DNA of 64,000 bases from an uncultured Odoribacter sp. (GTDB taxonomy: Bacteria > Bacteroidota > Bacteroidia > Bacteroidales > Marinifilaceae): positions 1 to 64,000 of the forward strand of contig UQTM01000011.1 of assembly GCA_900544025.1 (NCBI GenBank). Reading direction: 5' to 3'. Positions 15,735 through 25,600 of the stretch are shown piece by piece; position 1 is the first letter of the stretch; each line of letters opens with the position of its first letter. The position numbers and the translations under genes are program-made. The notes below the pieces were generated by a model that did no database searches, was not told the origin of the DNA, and saw nothing but the letters and a program-made list of their open reading frames with translations.

Positions 15735-18236
15735 ATGTATAAGATAGAATGGGATAAAGAAACAGGAGGTGTTTTGTTAAGTTCCAAAGTCTCGAAAGAG
15801 ACTTTGGGCATTTCGCCTCGTCCTGTTTGGTTTGAAGAACTTGATCTACTTGGACTTGACAAATTAGGATATGTATATCCGCAGTCAGAGGCTCCACTTA
15901 TGTGGGCAGTTAATAAACAATATTTCTATCGTGGCGACTTGGTGTTTCAGGCTAAAGGGGCAAATTTATATGATTCGGCTACCATAACTATTATGCCGGG
16001 ATTTGAGAATCTTGAACTTATCCCGATTGATGTCAAGAAAATGATAGAGAGAAACCGCGATATTATGTTCTTGCTGGAGAGCGAAGCCATTGAATTTATA
16101 CGCGAAACATTCTTCATCTATTCTACAGCTTCTAAAAAATTCAATGAGATAAAAGCCAATCAACTTGATTTTGAAGCTATCGCTGCATCTATTGAGCAAA
16201 AACAAAAGCGGAAAATGGCTATTGTCAAGGAGGAGTGCGACAGCTTCGATGTAATGCCCTTGGATATTGCAGAGCAACAAGGTAAACAACGACTACTTGC
16301 CACCAAAATTGATATTTTTTTGGCATCATTTTCAGGCGGCAAAGATTCACAAGTAGTTCTTGATCTTTGCACAAGAGCTTTACCGCCCAGCGTTTTCGAA
16401 GTGATATATAGCGATACAGGGTATGAATTGCCGTCATCGCTCGACCTTTACGAAGATGTCAAACGACACTATTCTGCGCTTTATCCTGGACTTAAATTTT
16501 CCACCGCTCGCAACCACGCTTCGGTGTTAAGCTATTGGGATAAGATTGGTACGCCGAGCGATACCCACCGTTGGTGCTGTTCAGTAATGAAAACCGCACC
16601 TCTTTACCGTTCGCTTAAAGTCCCGGGTACAAACAAGCAAGCTAAAGTTCTTACTTTTGATGGTGTAAGAGCAGAAGAATCTGCCCGTCGTGGCAATTAT
16701 GAACGTATGGGTAAAGGTGTAAAACATTCAACAGTTGTAAATGCTCACCCGATATTATATTGGAATACATCGGAAATATTTTTATATTTATTCTCCTATG
16801 CTCTACCTGTTAATGATGCTTATCGTTTAGGAAAATCAAGAGTAGGGTGTATTACTTGCCCTTACTCTTCCGAATGGGATGATATGATAGTAAGCCGTTG
16901 TTATGGTGCAGAATTAGAACCTTTTATTTCAAGAATTTATGATTGGTCCAAGCAAGAGGGTGTCAAAGACTTGGAAGTATATCTAAAAGAGCGTAAGTGG
17001 AAATTTAGAGCTAGTGGTAAATTTATGAAAATTTCCACACAGGTGAATTTCAAGAACTCTCCTAATAATTTCTACGCCCAAGTAAAATCTGCAAAATTAC
17101 CCATTACTGCGTGGTTGCCCGTCTTGGGTGAATTCACCCTCTTTAATATCTCTAATGAATTTCACGGAGATATAAAATATAAAAATACTGTCTATTCTTT
17201 TGAGATTAAGGGGAATGATACAGATTATACTTTTTATATTAAAGGGATTAAAGATTTATCTCTTATCTCTTTATTGAAAAGAGTTATATACAAAGCGGCA
17301 TATTGTATTAATTGCGAATCATGCGAGGTTGAATGCCCAACAGGGGCGTTGTCCGTTTTTCCAAAAGTAAATATTGATTTAACGAAGTGCATCCATTGCC
17401 ACAAATGTTTGAACTTTCACGACAAAGGATGTATCGTTGCTAATTCTATAAGTATGACAACAGAAACAAATATAAAAGCGAAAGCAGGAATTGATAGATA
17501 CAACACCTTTGGACTCCACGAAGAATGGATGAGCGAGTTTCTATTAAATCCTACTGAGTTCTGGGACTATAATGGACTTGGACCAAAACAAGTTCCGAGT
17601 TTTAAAAACTGGCTCAAAGAAGCTGAAATAATAGACACTAAATTAAATCTCACTGAGATTGGGAAAGTTTTATCTGAAATATATGTTGATGACCCCAACT
17701 TGGTTTGGTCTGTGGTTCTTACTAATCTTGCTAAAAACTCATTCATTGTGAATTGGTTCTTAACTCATATTGTGCCCGGACAAATTTTCGATAAAAATTC
17801 TATTTCAGAAAACATTTCGGAAGAATATCCAGTTTACGGAAAGCGAACAGTTGACAATGCAGTCTCGGCGTTATTCCAATTATTTAAGTATTGTCCTACG
17901 GACTGTGCTTTTGCTATAGCTGAAGAAATTGAAGGTAAGCAATATCGACGTAAATCTTTTGAAGATTTATCCGATACCGCTTTAGCTTATTCTTTGTATC
18001 GATATGCTGAAAATGTTGGATATAAATCTTTTCGCGTTTCTGATTTAAAAGATTCAAAATCAGAACTTGGTCCATTCGTTGAATTTGGAATTTCGCTTTC
18101 TGGATTAGAGAAAATATTACGAACCCTGAACTCAGCTAACAACCGTTTACTTGTCGCAGAGTTGAATATGGGGCTTGACCATATTACCTTGCGAGAAGAT
18201 GTGAATCCAATCTCTATTCTTAAAACTTTGATTTAA
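15735..18236 (+). CDS. brxP: BrxP: PAPS-reductase/DndC-like protein with 4Fe-4S clusters and DUF4007-like tail
   Basis: An 833-residue, three-part protein. An N-terminal region (~1-180) is followed by a PP-loop ATPase/PAPS-reductase fold with SGGKDS at ~201-206, HRWCCSVMK near 279 and a CITC pair near 373. These four cysteines could hold a cluster, as in DndC and SspD. Residues ~523-568 carry two ferredoxin-type motifs (CINCESCEVECP, then CIHCHKC). The last ~240 residues match a DUF4007-type winged domain (FGLHEEWMSEFLLNP). In the published BREX classification a PAPS-reductase gene followed by brxC, pglZ and brxL defines type 4, where it takes the place of the PglX methylase. Sulfur-based DNA modification is inferred from similarity to DndC, not shown. 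Confidence 0.85.
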   Translation: MYKIEWDKETGGVLLSSKVSKETLGISPRPVWFEELDLLGLDKLGYVYPQSEAPLMWAVNKQYFYRGDLVFQAKGANLYDSATITIMPGFENLELIPIDVKKMIERNRDIMFLLESEAIEFIRETFFIYSTASKKFNEIKANQLDFEAIAASIEQKQKRKMAIVKEECDSFDVMPLDIAEQQGKQRLLATKIDIFLASFSGGKDSQVVLDLCTRALPPSVFEVIYSDTGYELPSSLDLYEDVKRHYSALYPGLKFSTARNHASVLSYWDKIGTPSDTHRWCCSVMKTAPLYRSLKVPGTNKQAKVLTFDGVRAEESARRGNYERMGKGVKHSTVVNAHPILYWNTSEIFLYLFSYALPVNDAYRLGKSRVGCITCPYSSEWDDMIVSRCYGAELEPFISRIYDWSKQEGVKDLEVYLKERKWKFRASGKFMKISTQVNFKNSPNNFYAQVKSAKLPITAWLPVLGEFTLFNISNEFHGDIKYKNTVYSFEIKGNDTDYTFYIKGIKDLSLISLLKRVIYKAAYCINCESCEVECPTGALSVFPKVNIDLTKCIHCHKCLNFHDKGCIVANSISMTTETNIKAKAGIDRYNTFGLHEEWMSEFLLNPTEFWDYNGLGPKQVPSFKNWLKEAEIIDTKLNLTEIGKVLSEIYVDDPNLVWSVVLTNLAKNSFIVNWFLTHIVPGQIFDKNSISENISEEYPVYGKRTVDNAVSALFQLFKYCPTDCAFAIAEEIEGKQYRRKSFEDLSDTALAYSLYRYAENVGYKSFRVSDLKDSKSELGPFVEFGISLSGLEKILRTLNSANNRLLVAELNMGLDHITLREDVNPISILKTLI

Positions 18237-18238
18237 TT

Positions 18239-21200
18239 ATGGCTACTAAGTATTCTGATATCGTTGATTTGCGCTCGGGGCGTAGCACATATTACCTCGA
18301 AGAAGAGAAAGCTGGGGATTGGAGTGTATTCATTGTAAACGACCAATTCAATGATATACTGCGTATTGTAGTCCGCTCTGTAATGAACAATGACCTCGAT
18401 GCGCATAAGTCTTTTTGGATAGAAGGAACATATGGTACGGGAAAAACTCATGCCGGAGCGGTGCTAAAGCATCTACTTTGTGACGATGTTAGTGCTATTG
18501 AAGAATGGTTGCGTGAGGAATACAAATTACCGAAATTTGAGGGCTTGTGCCAGTCTGTTTTCGATCTCCGTAAAAAGAAACGGCTGTTTCCCGTTACCTT
18601 GTATGGAGCAAGTTCAATTGCCCATCCTGATGACCTCTCCCTACAACTTCAACAAAAGATACAAGAGGCTTTAATCAAAGCCGGACTTACAGACCTTGAA
18701 GTAAAGACCGACTATGATACCTATATCAAGCACATTGATGAAAATCAGCAGTTTTGGGAAATGCTTATAGAACAATCACCAAAACTTTCAGCGGTTACTC
18801 CCAATGTGGATAAGTTGCGTAAAGAACTTTCCGACCTTGAACCAAAAACATTGCGTGTGGTGCAAGATGCTTTGCGCGATGCCGGCTTTCATATCCGTAT
18901 GGAAAATGCCAATATCACACAATGGTTTTTTGAAGTTCAAGAGAAACTGAAAGAGAAAACCGAATATGACGGACTACTGATTATTTGGGACGAGTTTACG
19001 ACCCTGCTCACTCTTGATATAGGTCTTAATATCTTGGTTCAGTTACAAGAACTGACTGAACGTGCTATGGCACAAGAGAATGACAGTTATTTCCTTTTCA
19101 TTTCTCACCCATCGGCTCTCAACTCTCTAAAAGCGGAAGAACGTCAAAAAACTATTGGTCGCTACCACTATATGAAGTACAACATGGAACCCGTGTCGGC
19201 ATATAAGATTATGTCGCGCAAGTTCCGTATGACTGGTACCAATGAAGAATATTTGTCTGTTTTCAGTCCCGTTTTAGATAAGTTTGATAATCTTATCAAC
19301 CACTATACGGAAAATTTGCCTAACGCAGTGGAAACGACACGCGATATCAAGAGTTTGATGCCAGTACACCCTGCTACCGCTTTACTCGCCACATTCTATG
19401 CTCGTGAAGCGGGTTCATCTTCTCGCAGTGTATTCCAATTCTTGGGAGAGAACGAAACCGTAAGAGAGTTCTTGAACAACGAAGTCGTTTTTGCCAAACG
19501 TGATACAATTACAGCCGATTTTCTTTGGGACTATGTGATTGGTGAGTTTAACGAAAATGTGACAAAATTCGGAGCAGTTACCGAACGCTACAATACCTAC
19601 TGCTCAAACATTGAGAATGAAGGTGAAGTGGCAATGAAAGTATTCAAAGGAACACTTTTGCTTAATGCACTTAATAACATTGCTAATCATAAAGAGGTAA
19701 CTCCAAGCGAGGAGAATATTCTTCGTTTGTTTGAGGGTACTTCGTTTGCAGAGCAAGTTGTTGATGTCCTTACAATGTTTGATAACAAAGGCTATATTCA
19801 ACGTGCACCAGGCAACGTGTTTTCTATTCAGTTCACAGCTCTTCCCACTAAAGAAATCGAAGACGCAAAAGAATCGTTGCGCAACCGTGAATTTAAATAC
19901 TTATCACAAGTTCTTACTTTCAACGACTCAGCATCTAAGGAAGTCGACAAAATTCTCATTAATCTTTGTCGTCCGTATACGTTTAAATTCTATTCGTTGG
20001 ATATAAATGAATATACCTTATTCAATAAGATAGAGAACGGTAGAAAAGATGCTAAAGGTTACGAACTATTCTTAGCTTTGTTGTTTGGCAAGACAACTAC
20101 TGAAATTCAGACTTTGCGTGAATATGCAGAACATGCTTCTGTTGATCCACGCTTTGCCGACACTTGCTTTATCGTTTTCGATGCTCCTTTCGGAGAAAAA
20201 GAATATGAGCGTTTCATTGAATATCAGGCAAATGCTAAGTGTGCACAAAAATTCAATTTCACCGATCAATATCAGGCACACGTTAAGAATGCGGCAAGTA
20301 TTCTCACCGACTATATCATTAAGAATGTGCGTCGTGAAAATTTCTATCTGTATTTGGGAGAAAGTCATAATACGTATTCGGCTTCAAAATTGACCTCTAC
20401 GCTTGATCGTGTCATTGCGCCACGACTGTTTTGCAAAGGTCCAGAAGCGTTGGAGCAATGTGTGGGTAAATCTAAAACCTATTGGAAGAAAGAATCTACC
20501 AAAAAGATTGTGCAGTTAGTGTTGAGTTTTAACACGAAAACAGACATTATAAATCAGCTCAATGCTCAACAATCATTGGTAAAGATACTTCTTGAAGCAA
20601 GCGTGGACGAAAATCTTGAGTTCAAGCCGGATATTGACCAACAGCGTAATCCATTGTATCTTGTTTACAAGTTTGTAGAGGACAAGATAAAAAGAACGGA
20701 TAAGCAGAATCTTTTTAATCTTGCTGAAAAGTTTGAAGAACTTTCATATCCTCCATACGGCTTGTTCCAAACGTGTTCTTGTATGGCGATGTTGGCTTTT
20801 GCCCTCCGTCCGTATATCGGCAAGATGTTTGACACTAACGGTAAGCCTCGTGAAGCACAGCATTTGGTTGAAGATGTAGTAGCCACATTTGATTGTTGGG
20901 AAAAGGGTAATAAAAACCCAAAAATTTCATTCAAATTTGAAACCAAGGAAGAAGGACAGTTATGCAAGTCGCTTATCAAATGTTTTTCTTTAGATTCATT
21001 GAATGGCTATCACGACATAAGCAGTTTGAAAGATGCTCGTTGGGCTATTTTGCATGAATACTCCGTTCTAAAGGGGTATCCTCTTTGGGCGTTGAAGTAT
21101 GCCATACCAGCAACAATAAAGAATGCAGGTCTTGAAGAACCTGCTCAAAAGCTCATAGATGATGTACTTACTATTTGTTTTGAAACCACACACCGCAACC

Positions 21201-21661
21201 CATCTATGATGGTTGACATTGTGGAGGGTATCAAATCAATGAACTTTGAAATCAGAGCATGGTTCAAAGATAATACCTACTTCAAACAAGGCTTTGAGCA
21301 ATTCCTTATGTCAGAGCCGAATGTTGCCCTTCAGTCCGAAGATTTAGATAAAGCATTTGCCTTTATCAAACAGAATATGCAGGGAGAAATTGGACTTTGG
21401 GGAGAGACTGAAGTGCTTGATCAACTTAAGAACTGGGCATTGTCACAAAAGCCAGCACCTACTCCTACACCTCCTATACAACCTATACCGGGTGGTGCAG
21501 CCCCTATTCCCCCTGTGCCACCGACAGCGCCCGCACCGGGAAGACGTGAACAGGCTAAAGATAAAGTTCAGCTTATAAACAATGTAGAAGATGCTAAAGA
21601 CATACTTCTTCGGCTTATAGAACTTGATATGGAAACGATTATAGACACCATACTCGAATAA
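18239..21661 (+). CDS. brxC: BrxC/PglY-family ATPase
   Basis: An 1140-residue P-loop ATPase. Walker A GTYGTGKTHAG is at ~62-72 and a Walker B-like LLIIWDEF at ~246-253. A long helical body follows. The C-terminus has a proline-rich linker (~1081-1108, repeated P-T-P and P-P) before a short acidic helix. BrxC proteins are large DUF499-like ATPases required for BREX defence and modification; they probably form a DNA-bound multimer. It starts two bases after brxP and ends two bases before pglZ, typical of a fixed-ratio complex. Full length, no disruption seen. Confidence 0.85.
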   Translation: MATKYSDIVDLRSGRSTYYLEEEKAGDWSVFIVNDQFNDILRIVVRSVMNNDLDAHKSFWIEGTYGTGKTHAGAVLKHLLCDDVSAIEEWLREEYKLPKFEGLCQSVFDLRKKKRLFPVTLYGASSIAHPDDLSLQLQQKIQEALIKAGLTDLEVKTDYDTYIKHIDENQQFWEMLIEQSPKLSAVTPNVDKLRKELSDLEPKTLRVVQDALRDAGFHIRMENANITQWFFEVQEKLKEKTEYDGLLIIWDEFTTLLTLDIGLNILVQLQELTERAMAQENDSYFLFISHPSALNSLKAEERQKTIGRYHYMKYNMEPVSAYKIMSRKFRMTGTNEEYLSVFSPVLDKFDNLINHYTENLPNAVETTRDIKSLMPVHPATALLATFYAREAGSSSRSVFQFLGENETVREFLNNEVVFAKRDTITADFLWDYVIGEFNENVTKFGAVTERYNTYCSNIENEGEVAMKVFKGTLLLNALNNIANHKEVTPSEENILRLFEGTSFAEQVVDVLTMFDNKGYIQRAPGNVFSIQFTALPTKEIEDAKESLRNREFKYLSQVLTFNDSASKEVDKILINLCRPYTFKFYSLDINEYTLFNKIENGRKDAKGYELFLALLFGKTTTEIQTLREYAEHASVDPRFADTCFIVFDAPFGEKEYERFIEYQANAKCAQKFNFTDQYQAHVKNAASILTDYIIKNVRRENFYLYLGESHNTYSASKLTSTLDRVIAPRLFCKGPEALEQCVGKSKTYWKKESTKKIVQLVLSFNTKTDIINQLNAQQSLVKILLEASVDENLEFKPDIDQQRNPLYLVYKFVEDKIKRTDKQNLFNLAEKFEELSYPPYGLFQTCSCMAMLAFALRPYIGKMFDTNGKPREAQHLVEDVVATFDCWEKGNKNPKISFKFETKEEGQLCKSLIKCFSLDSLNGYHDISSLKDARWAILHEYSVLKGYPLWALKYAIPATIKNAGLEEPAQKLIDDVLTICFETTHRNPSMMVDIVEGIKSMNFEIRAWFKDNTYFKQGFEQFLMSEPNVALQSEDLDKAFAFIKQNMQGEIGLWGETEVLDQLKNWALSQKPAPTPTPPIQPIPGGAAPIPPVPPTAPAPGRREQAKDKVQLINNVEDAKDILLRLIELDMETIIDTILE

Positions 21662-21663
21662 TT

Positions 21664-24057
21664 ATGTACCAAGCATTCGAGAATTTTGACTATCTTCTAC
21701 AATGTGTCGAAGAGGATAAAGTTTCGACAGGGATAAACGCTGCTTCGGCAGGGCGTTTCCCCGTCAGGTTTGTCATGTTCAACAACTTCAAGGATTGCTA
21801 TGATTTTGTTGACCACCTGACCGATAATGGTGTGGAACTTCAAAGCGTGGATTGTTGGTTGGATTCACAATATCCGGATTTATTGATTACATACAGCAAA
21901 CTTTCTGATAAAATTTGCTCTTTCGTCCGCAGTAAGGAAGACAATGATATTGTCATTGCACCATTCTCCGAACTTGCTCGTTTTTATAACAACAATAAAC
22001 CCGATATAGAATTTGATACGCTAATTTCTGACATTAAAGCGATTCAAGCATCGCATATTGCCTATAAAAATCATCAACGAGTTTACATTCCTATAGTGGG
22101 ATTGGAAGCGAAGATGTCGAAGTTTTATAATGATAGTCAGATAACGGTTTGGGATTATAAAAATCCTAAACCACAGCGAAATTATCGGTTAATACTCACT
22201 AATGGTTCTACGTATGGGGTTAATGGTTTGGATAATAATTATAGCGTGGTAAGCTCCGTTTCAGAATGGCTACGCCTTTGGCGCGACCAAAAAATGAAAC
22301 GGGATATCATTTGCACCTCTCGCTCCATATTTGCTTATGCAGAGTACGCACAACCCGACAATGCTTTCGATTTTGTGCCATGTAATTCAGTCTATAAGTT
22401 TCTCACCAATGGATTAGGGCTTCACCTTAGTTTTTTATCTAGCAAAGAAGCAGATAAGCATTGGTTGGAGTTAGCTAAAGAAATCAATATTGAGTCTTTT
22501 GATTTCAAGACTTTTTTCAATGCTAAATTCGACATACACGCTCTTGCTGGTTTTGAAGTTTTTGTCAAAACTTGGTTTGAAAACGAACTTCCATTTGATC
22601 GTTGGTTACTCACTTCATACTATCAGGAAAAGTTCTGTTCAAAAGGATATATTTGTGAGTCCATTAAAAATTTGAATGGATATACCAATTCTGACTTGAC
22701 TCAAGCAATAGCTCTTACAATCTTCAACCTTGAAAATCCCGAAGATTATTTGTATGAGCGAAGTGCTATCCTATCTCATATATACAAAGAGAAAGTGGTA
22801 CTTTCTGAAATAATTCAGCACAAACTGATTGAAAAAATCAATCAAGTTGTTGAAACTTCCGGATATAGTACAGCCTTGCAATATGTGTCACTTGTCACTA
22901 ACGCAGAAAAAGCACTTTTGATTGACTGGGTTAGCCATTCCTATATTTCAAAAGAAGATATTCGAGAACTTTATCCGCAGTTGTACTACTATCTTGGCAC
23001 TTCCTTTGGTATAAAAGAAGCCGAAAGCAAGTGGGTTCTCAAATACATAGATGCTTATAAAAGAGCGAAAGTCTGTAACGTGTACACAGATGAAGTGCTT
23101 AATACCATCTGTGAAAAGAATCATGACACTATTAAATTCAACTCTTGGTATCATAATTTCAGTACCACTCGAACCGTACTCAATAGTCGCAAGGATATTG
23201 ATGTATTTTATTGGATAGACGGTTTGGGATTGGATTGGTTACCATTCATCCAATATGTGATAGGGCTACGCAAACACGACAATTTCTTCTTGAATGAAGT
23301 TTATGTTTCTCGTGCAGATATTCCTACCAAAACAGAGAATAACAAAAAATCATTGTTACTTCTTGCAAATGACAACTTGCCGAAAGAGGGAGATTTAGAC
23401 ACTATTTCTCATAAAGTTCGGCAATATCCGCAATACATCATAGATGATATGGAGAAGATTGCTGAAATTATCAACAATATTCTTGATAACAATCCTGATA
23501 AGAAAATAGCTATTGTTTCTGACCATGGCATTTCTTATCTTCCGCAACTCTGTTCCGGTCTGAATTTGCCCGGATTTGAAAGTGATCATGGTGGAAGAAT
23601 TGCCTCGGTGAAGAAACCTACTATTGATAATCGCTATATTATTCTTGATGATAACACTACCGTTTGTGCATTACAGCACAATTCGTTATGTGCAAAAATT
23701 CATGACGGTTCAGGTTGCCATGGTGGATGTACTCCCGAAGAAGTACTCGTACCGATATTGATAATTTCTTCGCAACCAAACGCCACTAATTGGACTGCAA
23801 AATTGCAGGATTTTGAAGTCTCTGCTTCAAATCCCGTTCTCAATTTTGACATTCGCGGACTTTCATTTAATGACATTCCGATTGTTGAGTATAATAATGT
23901 ACACTATGAATTGATTGCTCAATCAGGGAATAGTTACATTACCCCATGCCTGCCGTTGTTGCAAGATGCTAAAAATATTCGATTGATTATTGGAGATAAG
24001 TACCGCGACTTCAAACTCGAACTTAAATTAGGTTTAGAGGAAGAAGATTTGTTCTAA
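21664..24057 (+). CDS. pglZ: PglZ-family phosphatase-fold protein
   Basis: A 797-residue protein with an alkaline-phosphatase-superfamily domain in its second half. FYWIDGLGLDWLPF near 515-528 carries the metal-binding Asp. AIVSDHGIS near 616 is the D-H metal pair, and CHGGCTPEEVLVPIL near 685 provides the last histidine and the conserved T-P-E-E. The first ~500 residues are a helical PglZ N-terminal region. PglZ is the one gene common to all BREX types and is thought to be a metal-dependent nuclease or phosphodiesterase. It sits in the expected place between brxC and brxL, with gaps of 2 and 18 bases. Confidence 0.9.
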   Translation: MYQAFENFDYLLQCVEEDKVSTGINAASAGRFPVRFVMFNNFKDCYDFVDHLTDNGVELQSVDCWLDSQYPDLLITYSKLSDKICSFVRSKEDNDIVIAPFSELARFYNNNKPDIEFDTLISDIKAIQASHIAYKNHQRVYIPIVGLEAKMSKFYNDSQITVWDYKNPKPQRNYRLILTNGSTYGVNGLDNNYSVVSSVSEWLRLWRDQKMKRDIICTSRSIFAYAEYAQPDNAFDFVPCNSVYKFLTNGLGLHLSFLSSKEADKHWLELAKEINIESFDFKTFFNAKFDIHALAGFEVFVKTWFENELPFDRWLLTSYYQEKFCSKGYICESIKNLNGYTNSDLTQAIALTIFNLENPEDYLYERSAILSHIYKEKVVLSEIIQHKLIEKINQVVETSGYSTALQYVSLVTNAEKALLIDWVSHSYISKEDIRELYPQLYYYLGTSFGIKEAESKWVLKYIDAYKRAKVCNVYTDEVLNTICEKNHDTIKFNSWYHNFSTTRTVLNSRKDIDVFYWIDGLGLDWLPFIQYVIGLRKHDNFFLNEVYVSRADIPTKTENNKKSLLLLANDNLPKEGDLDTISHKVRQYPQYIIDDMEKIAEIINNILDNNPDKKIAIVSDHGISYLPQLCSGLNLPGFESDHGGRIASVKKPTIDNRYIILDDNTTVCALQHNSLCAKIHDGSGCHGGCTPEEVLVPILIISSQPNATNWTAKLQDFEVSASNPVLNFDIRGLSFNDIPIVEYNNVHYELIAQSGNSYITPCLPLLQDAKNIRLIIGDKYRDFKLELKLGLEEEDLF

Positions 24058-24075
24058 CTGCAAAATTTTTATATT

Positions 24076-25566
24076 ATGCGCGAAATAATATCAGAAAAGG
24101 TGCGTCAGCATTTTGCACCAATGTCTATACATAAAGACCCCAATTCAACAGATAGTTTGTTTGCGGGGCGAAATCTTCCTGCATTTGTTAAGGACTTTCT
24201 GTTAAAAAAACATCTAAGTCCAGACGGGAGCATTGATAGAGGAAAACTGACATCATTCTTGGATATAGTTATCCCCAAAAATTCAACGGATGTTAAAGAT
24301 AAATTAGCACAAGGCGAAACCCTCACTTTGTTGGTTCGCTTCATTATTTATATTGACCTCGTGAAAGGTGTTCGCCGCTTTGCTATTCCTGACATGGGTA
24401 TCAAACTTAACGAGGGCGTTATCCCTGAATATGTTTATAGCCAACATACAGGAACACTTGTTGACGGAGAACGTTGGGGTATCATTAAATTGGCTCTCTT
24501 GCCTGATGATGACGGCAAAAAGAACCATGTAGAAATGGTGGACTATAAGCCATTTAAGCCTTACAAGTCAGTTGACGTTAATTATTTACGTGATGCTCGT
24601 AAATCGTTTACTACCGATGAATGGATTGATTTGTTGCTATCCGCAATGGAATACGATGCAGATTCTTTTGAGAATATGCACCAAAAATTGGAATTTCTTA
24701 CTCGTCTGTTCATCTTCGTTGAGCCTCGATTGAACGTAGTTGAATTAGCCCCTAAAGGAACTGGTAAAAGTTATGTTTTCGGTAACCTCTCCAAATACGG
24801 ATGGCTTGTCAGTGGCGGAAAAGTTACTCGTGCAAAACTTTTCTACGACAAGCAGAAACAGCAGAATGGTATTATAAAGAACCATGACTTTACTGTTTTT
24901 GATGAAATTCAAACAATCACTTTCCAAGAGCCTTCTGAAATTCAGGCAGCGCTAAAATCATACCTTGAAAGCGGTAAGACCACCATAGACAATAATGAAT
25001 TTTCGTCAGAGTGTGGCTTAATGCTGATGGGAAACATCCAACTTACTTCCGAGCGTCTGCCTCAAAGTAAGAGATATTTTGATGCATTACCTTTGTATTT
25101 CAGAGAGTCAGCTTTGCTTGACCGCTTCCATTGTTTTATTGAGGGGTGGTATTTACCGCGCATCAACAAGAGTATGATTTATAAAGGTTGGACTATCAAC
25201 GTAGAATATTTCTCTGAAATATTACATTCGCTCCGTACCGAAAATTCATACGGGCTTTTGTTTGACGACCTTGTCGTATATGACAAGAAAGCAGATATGC
25301 GCGATTTCAAAGCTGTAAAGAAGATAGCCACAGCAGCTATGAAATTGTTATTTCCTCATTGGAAATCCGTTGAAGATGTTAATCTTGAAGAATTCGACCT
25401 TTACTGTTTGCAACCAGCAATAGAAAGACGCGGCATCATTAAGGAACAATGTCACTACATTGATTCAGAGTTCAAAACTTCTATGCCTAATTTTTGGATT
25501 AACAAGAGCATCATGAATAATACAGACCCGGATGGTCAGGGTATGGAAGAAAATGAGTTATTTTAA
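24076..25566 (+). CDS. brxL: BrxL, AAA+ ATPase (short form)
   Basis: A 496-residue protein. The N-terminal domain (~1-210) is followed by an AAA+ core with Walker A APKGTGKSYVF at ~225-235, Walker B FTVFDEIQT at ~271-279, and sensor region LMLMGNIQLT near 315. Type 1 BrxL proteins are nearly 700 residues with a C-terminal Lon-protease-like domain. This one ends before any such domain, so it would be a DNA-binding AAA+ ring without the Lon part. Last of the four core BREX genes, 18 bases after pglZ. No frameshift is seen at its end, so the short form looks natural. Confidence 0.85.
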   Translation: MREIISEKVRQHFAPMSIHKDPNSTDSLFAGRNLPAFVKDFLLKKHLSPDGSIDRGKLTSFLDIVIPKNSTDVKDKLAQGETLTLLVRFIIYIDLVKGVRRFAIPDMGIKLNEGVIPEYVYSQHTGTLVDGERWGIIKLALLPDDDGKKNHVEMVDYKPFKPYKSVDVNYLRDARKSFTTDEWIDLLLSAMEYDADSFENMHQKLEFLTRLFIFVEPRLNVVELAPKGTGKSYVFGNLSKYGWLVSGGKVTRAKLFYDKQKQQNGIIKNHDFTVFDEIQTITFQEPSEIQAALKSYLESGKTTIDNNEFSSECGLMLMGNIQLTSERLPQSKRYFDALPLYFRESALLDRFHCFIEGWYLPRINKSMIYKGWTINVEYFSEILHSLRTENSYGLLFDDLVVYDKKADMRDFKAVKKIATAAMKLLFPHWKSVEDVNLEEFDLYCLQPAIERRGIIKEQCHYIDSEFKTSMPNFWINKSIMNNTDPDGQGMEENELF

Positions 25567-25600
25567 AGATTGAATTATTTTCAAGTGATTTTATAGGCAT

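Noticed and set aside
15735..25566. Calling the locus Dnd or Ssp phosphorothioation
   Set aside because: No DndB, DndD, DndE, SspB or cysteine desulfurase gene; the presence of BrxC, PglZ and BrxL fits BREX type 4 instead.
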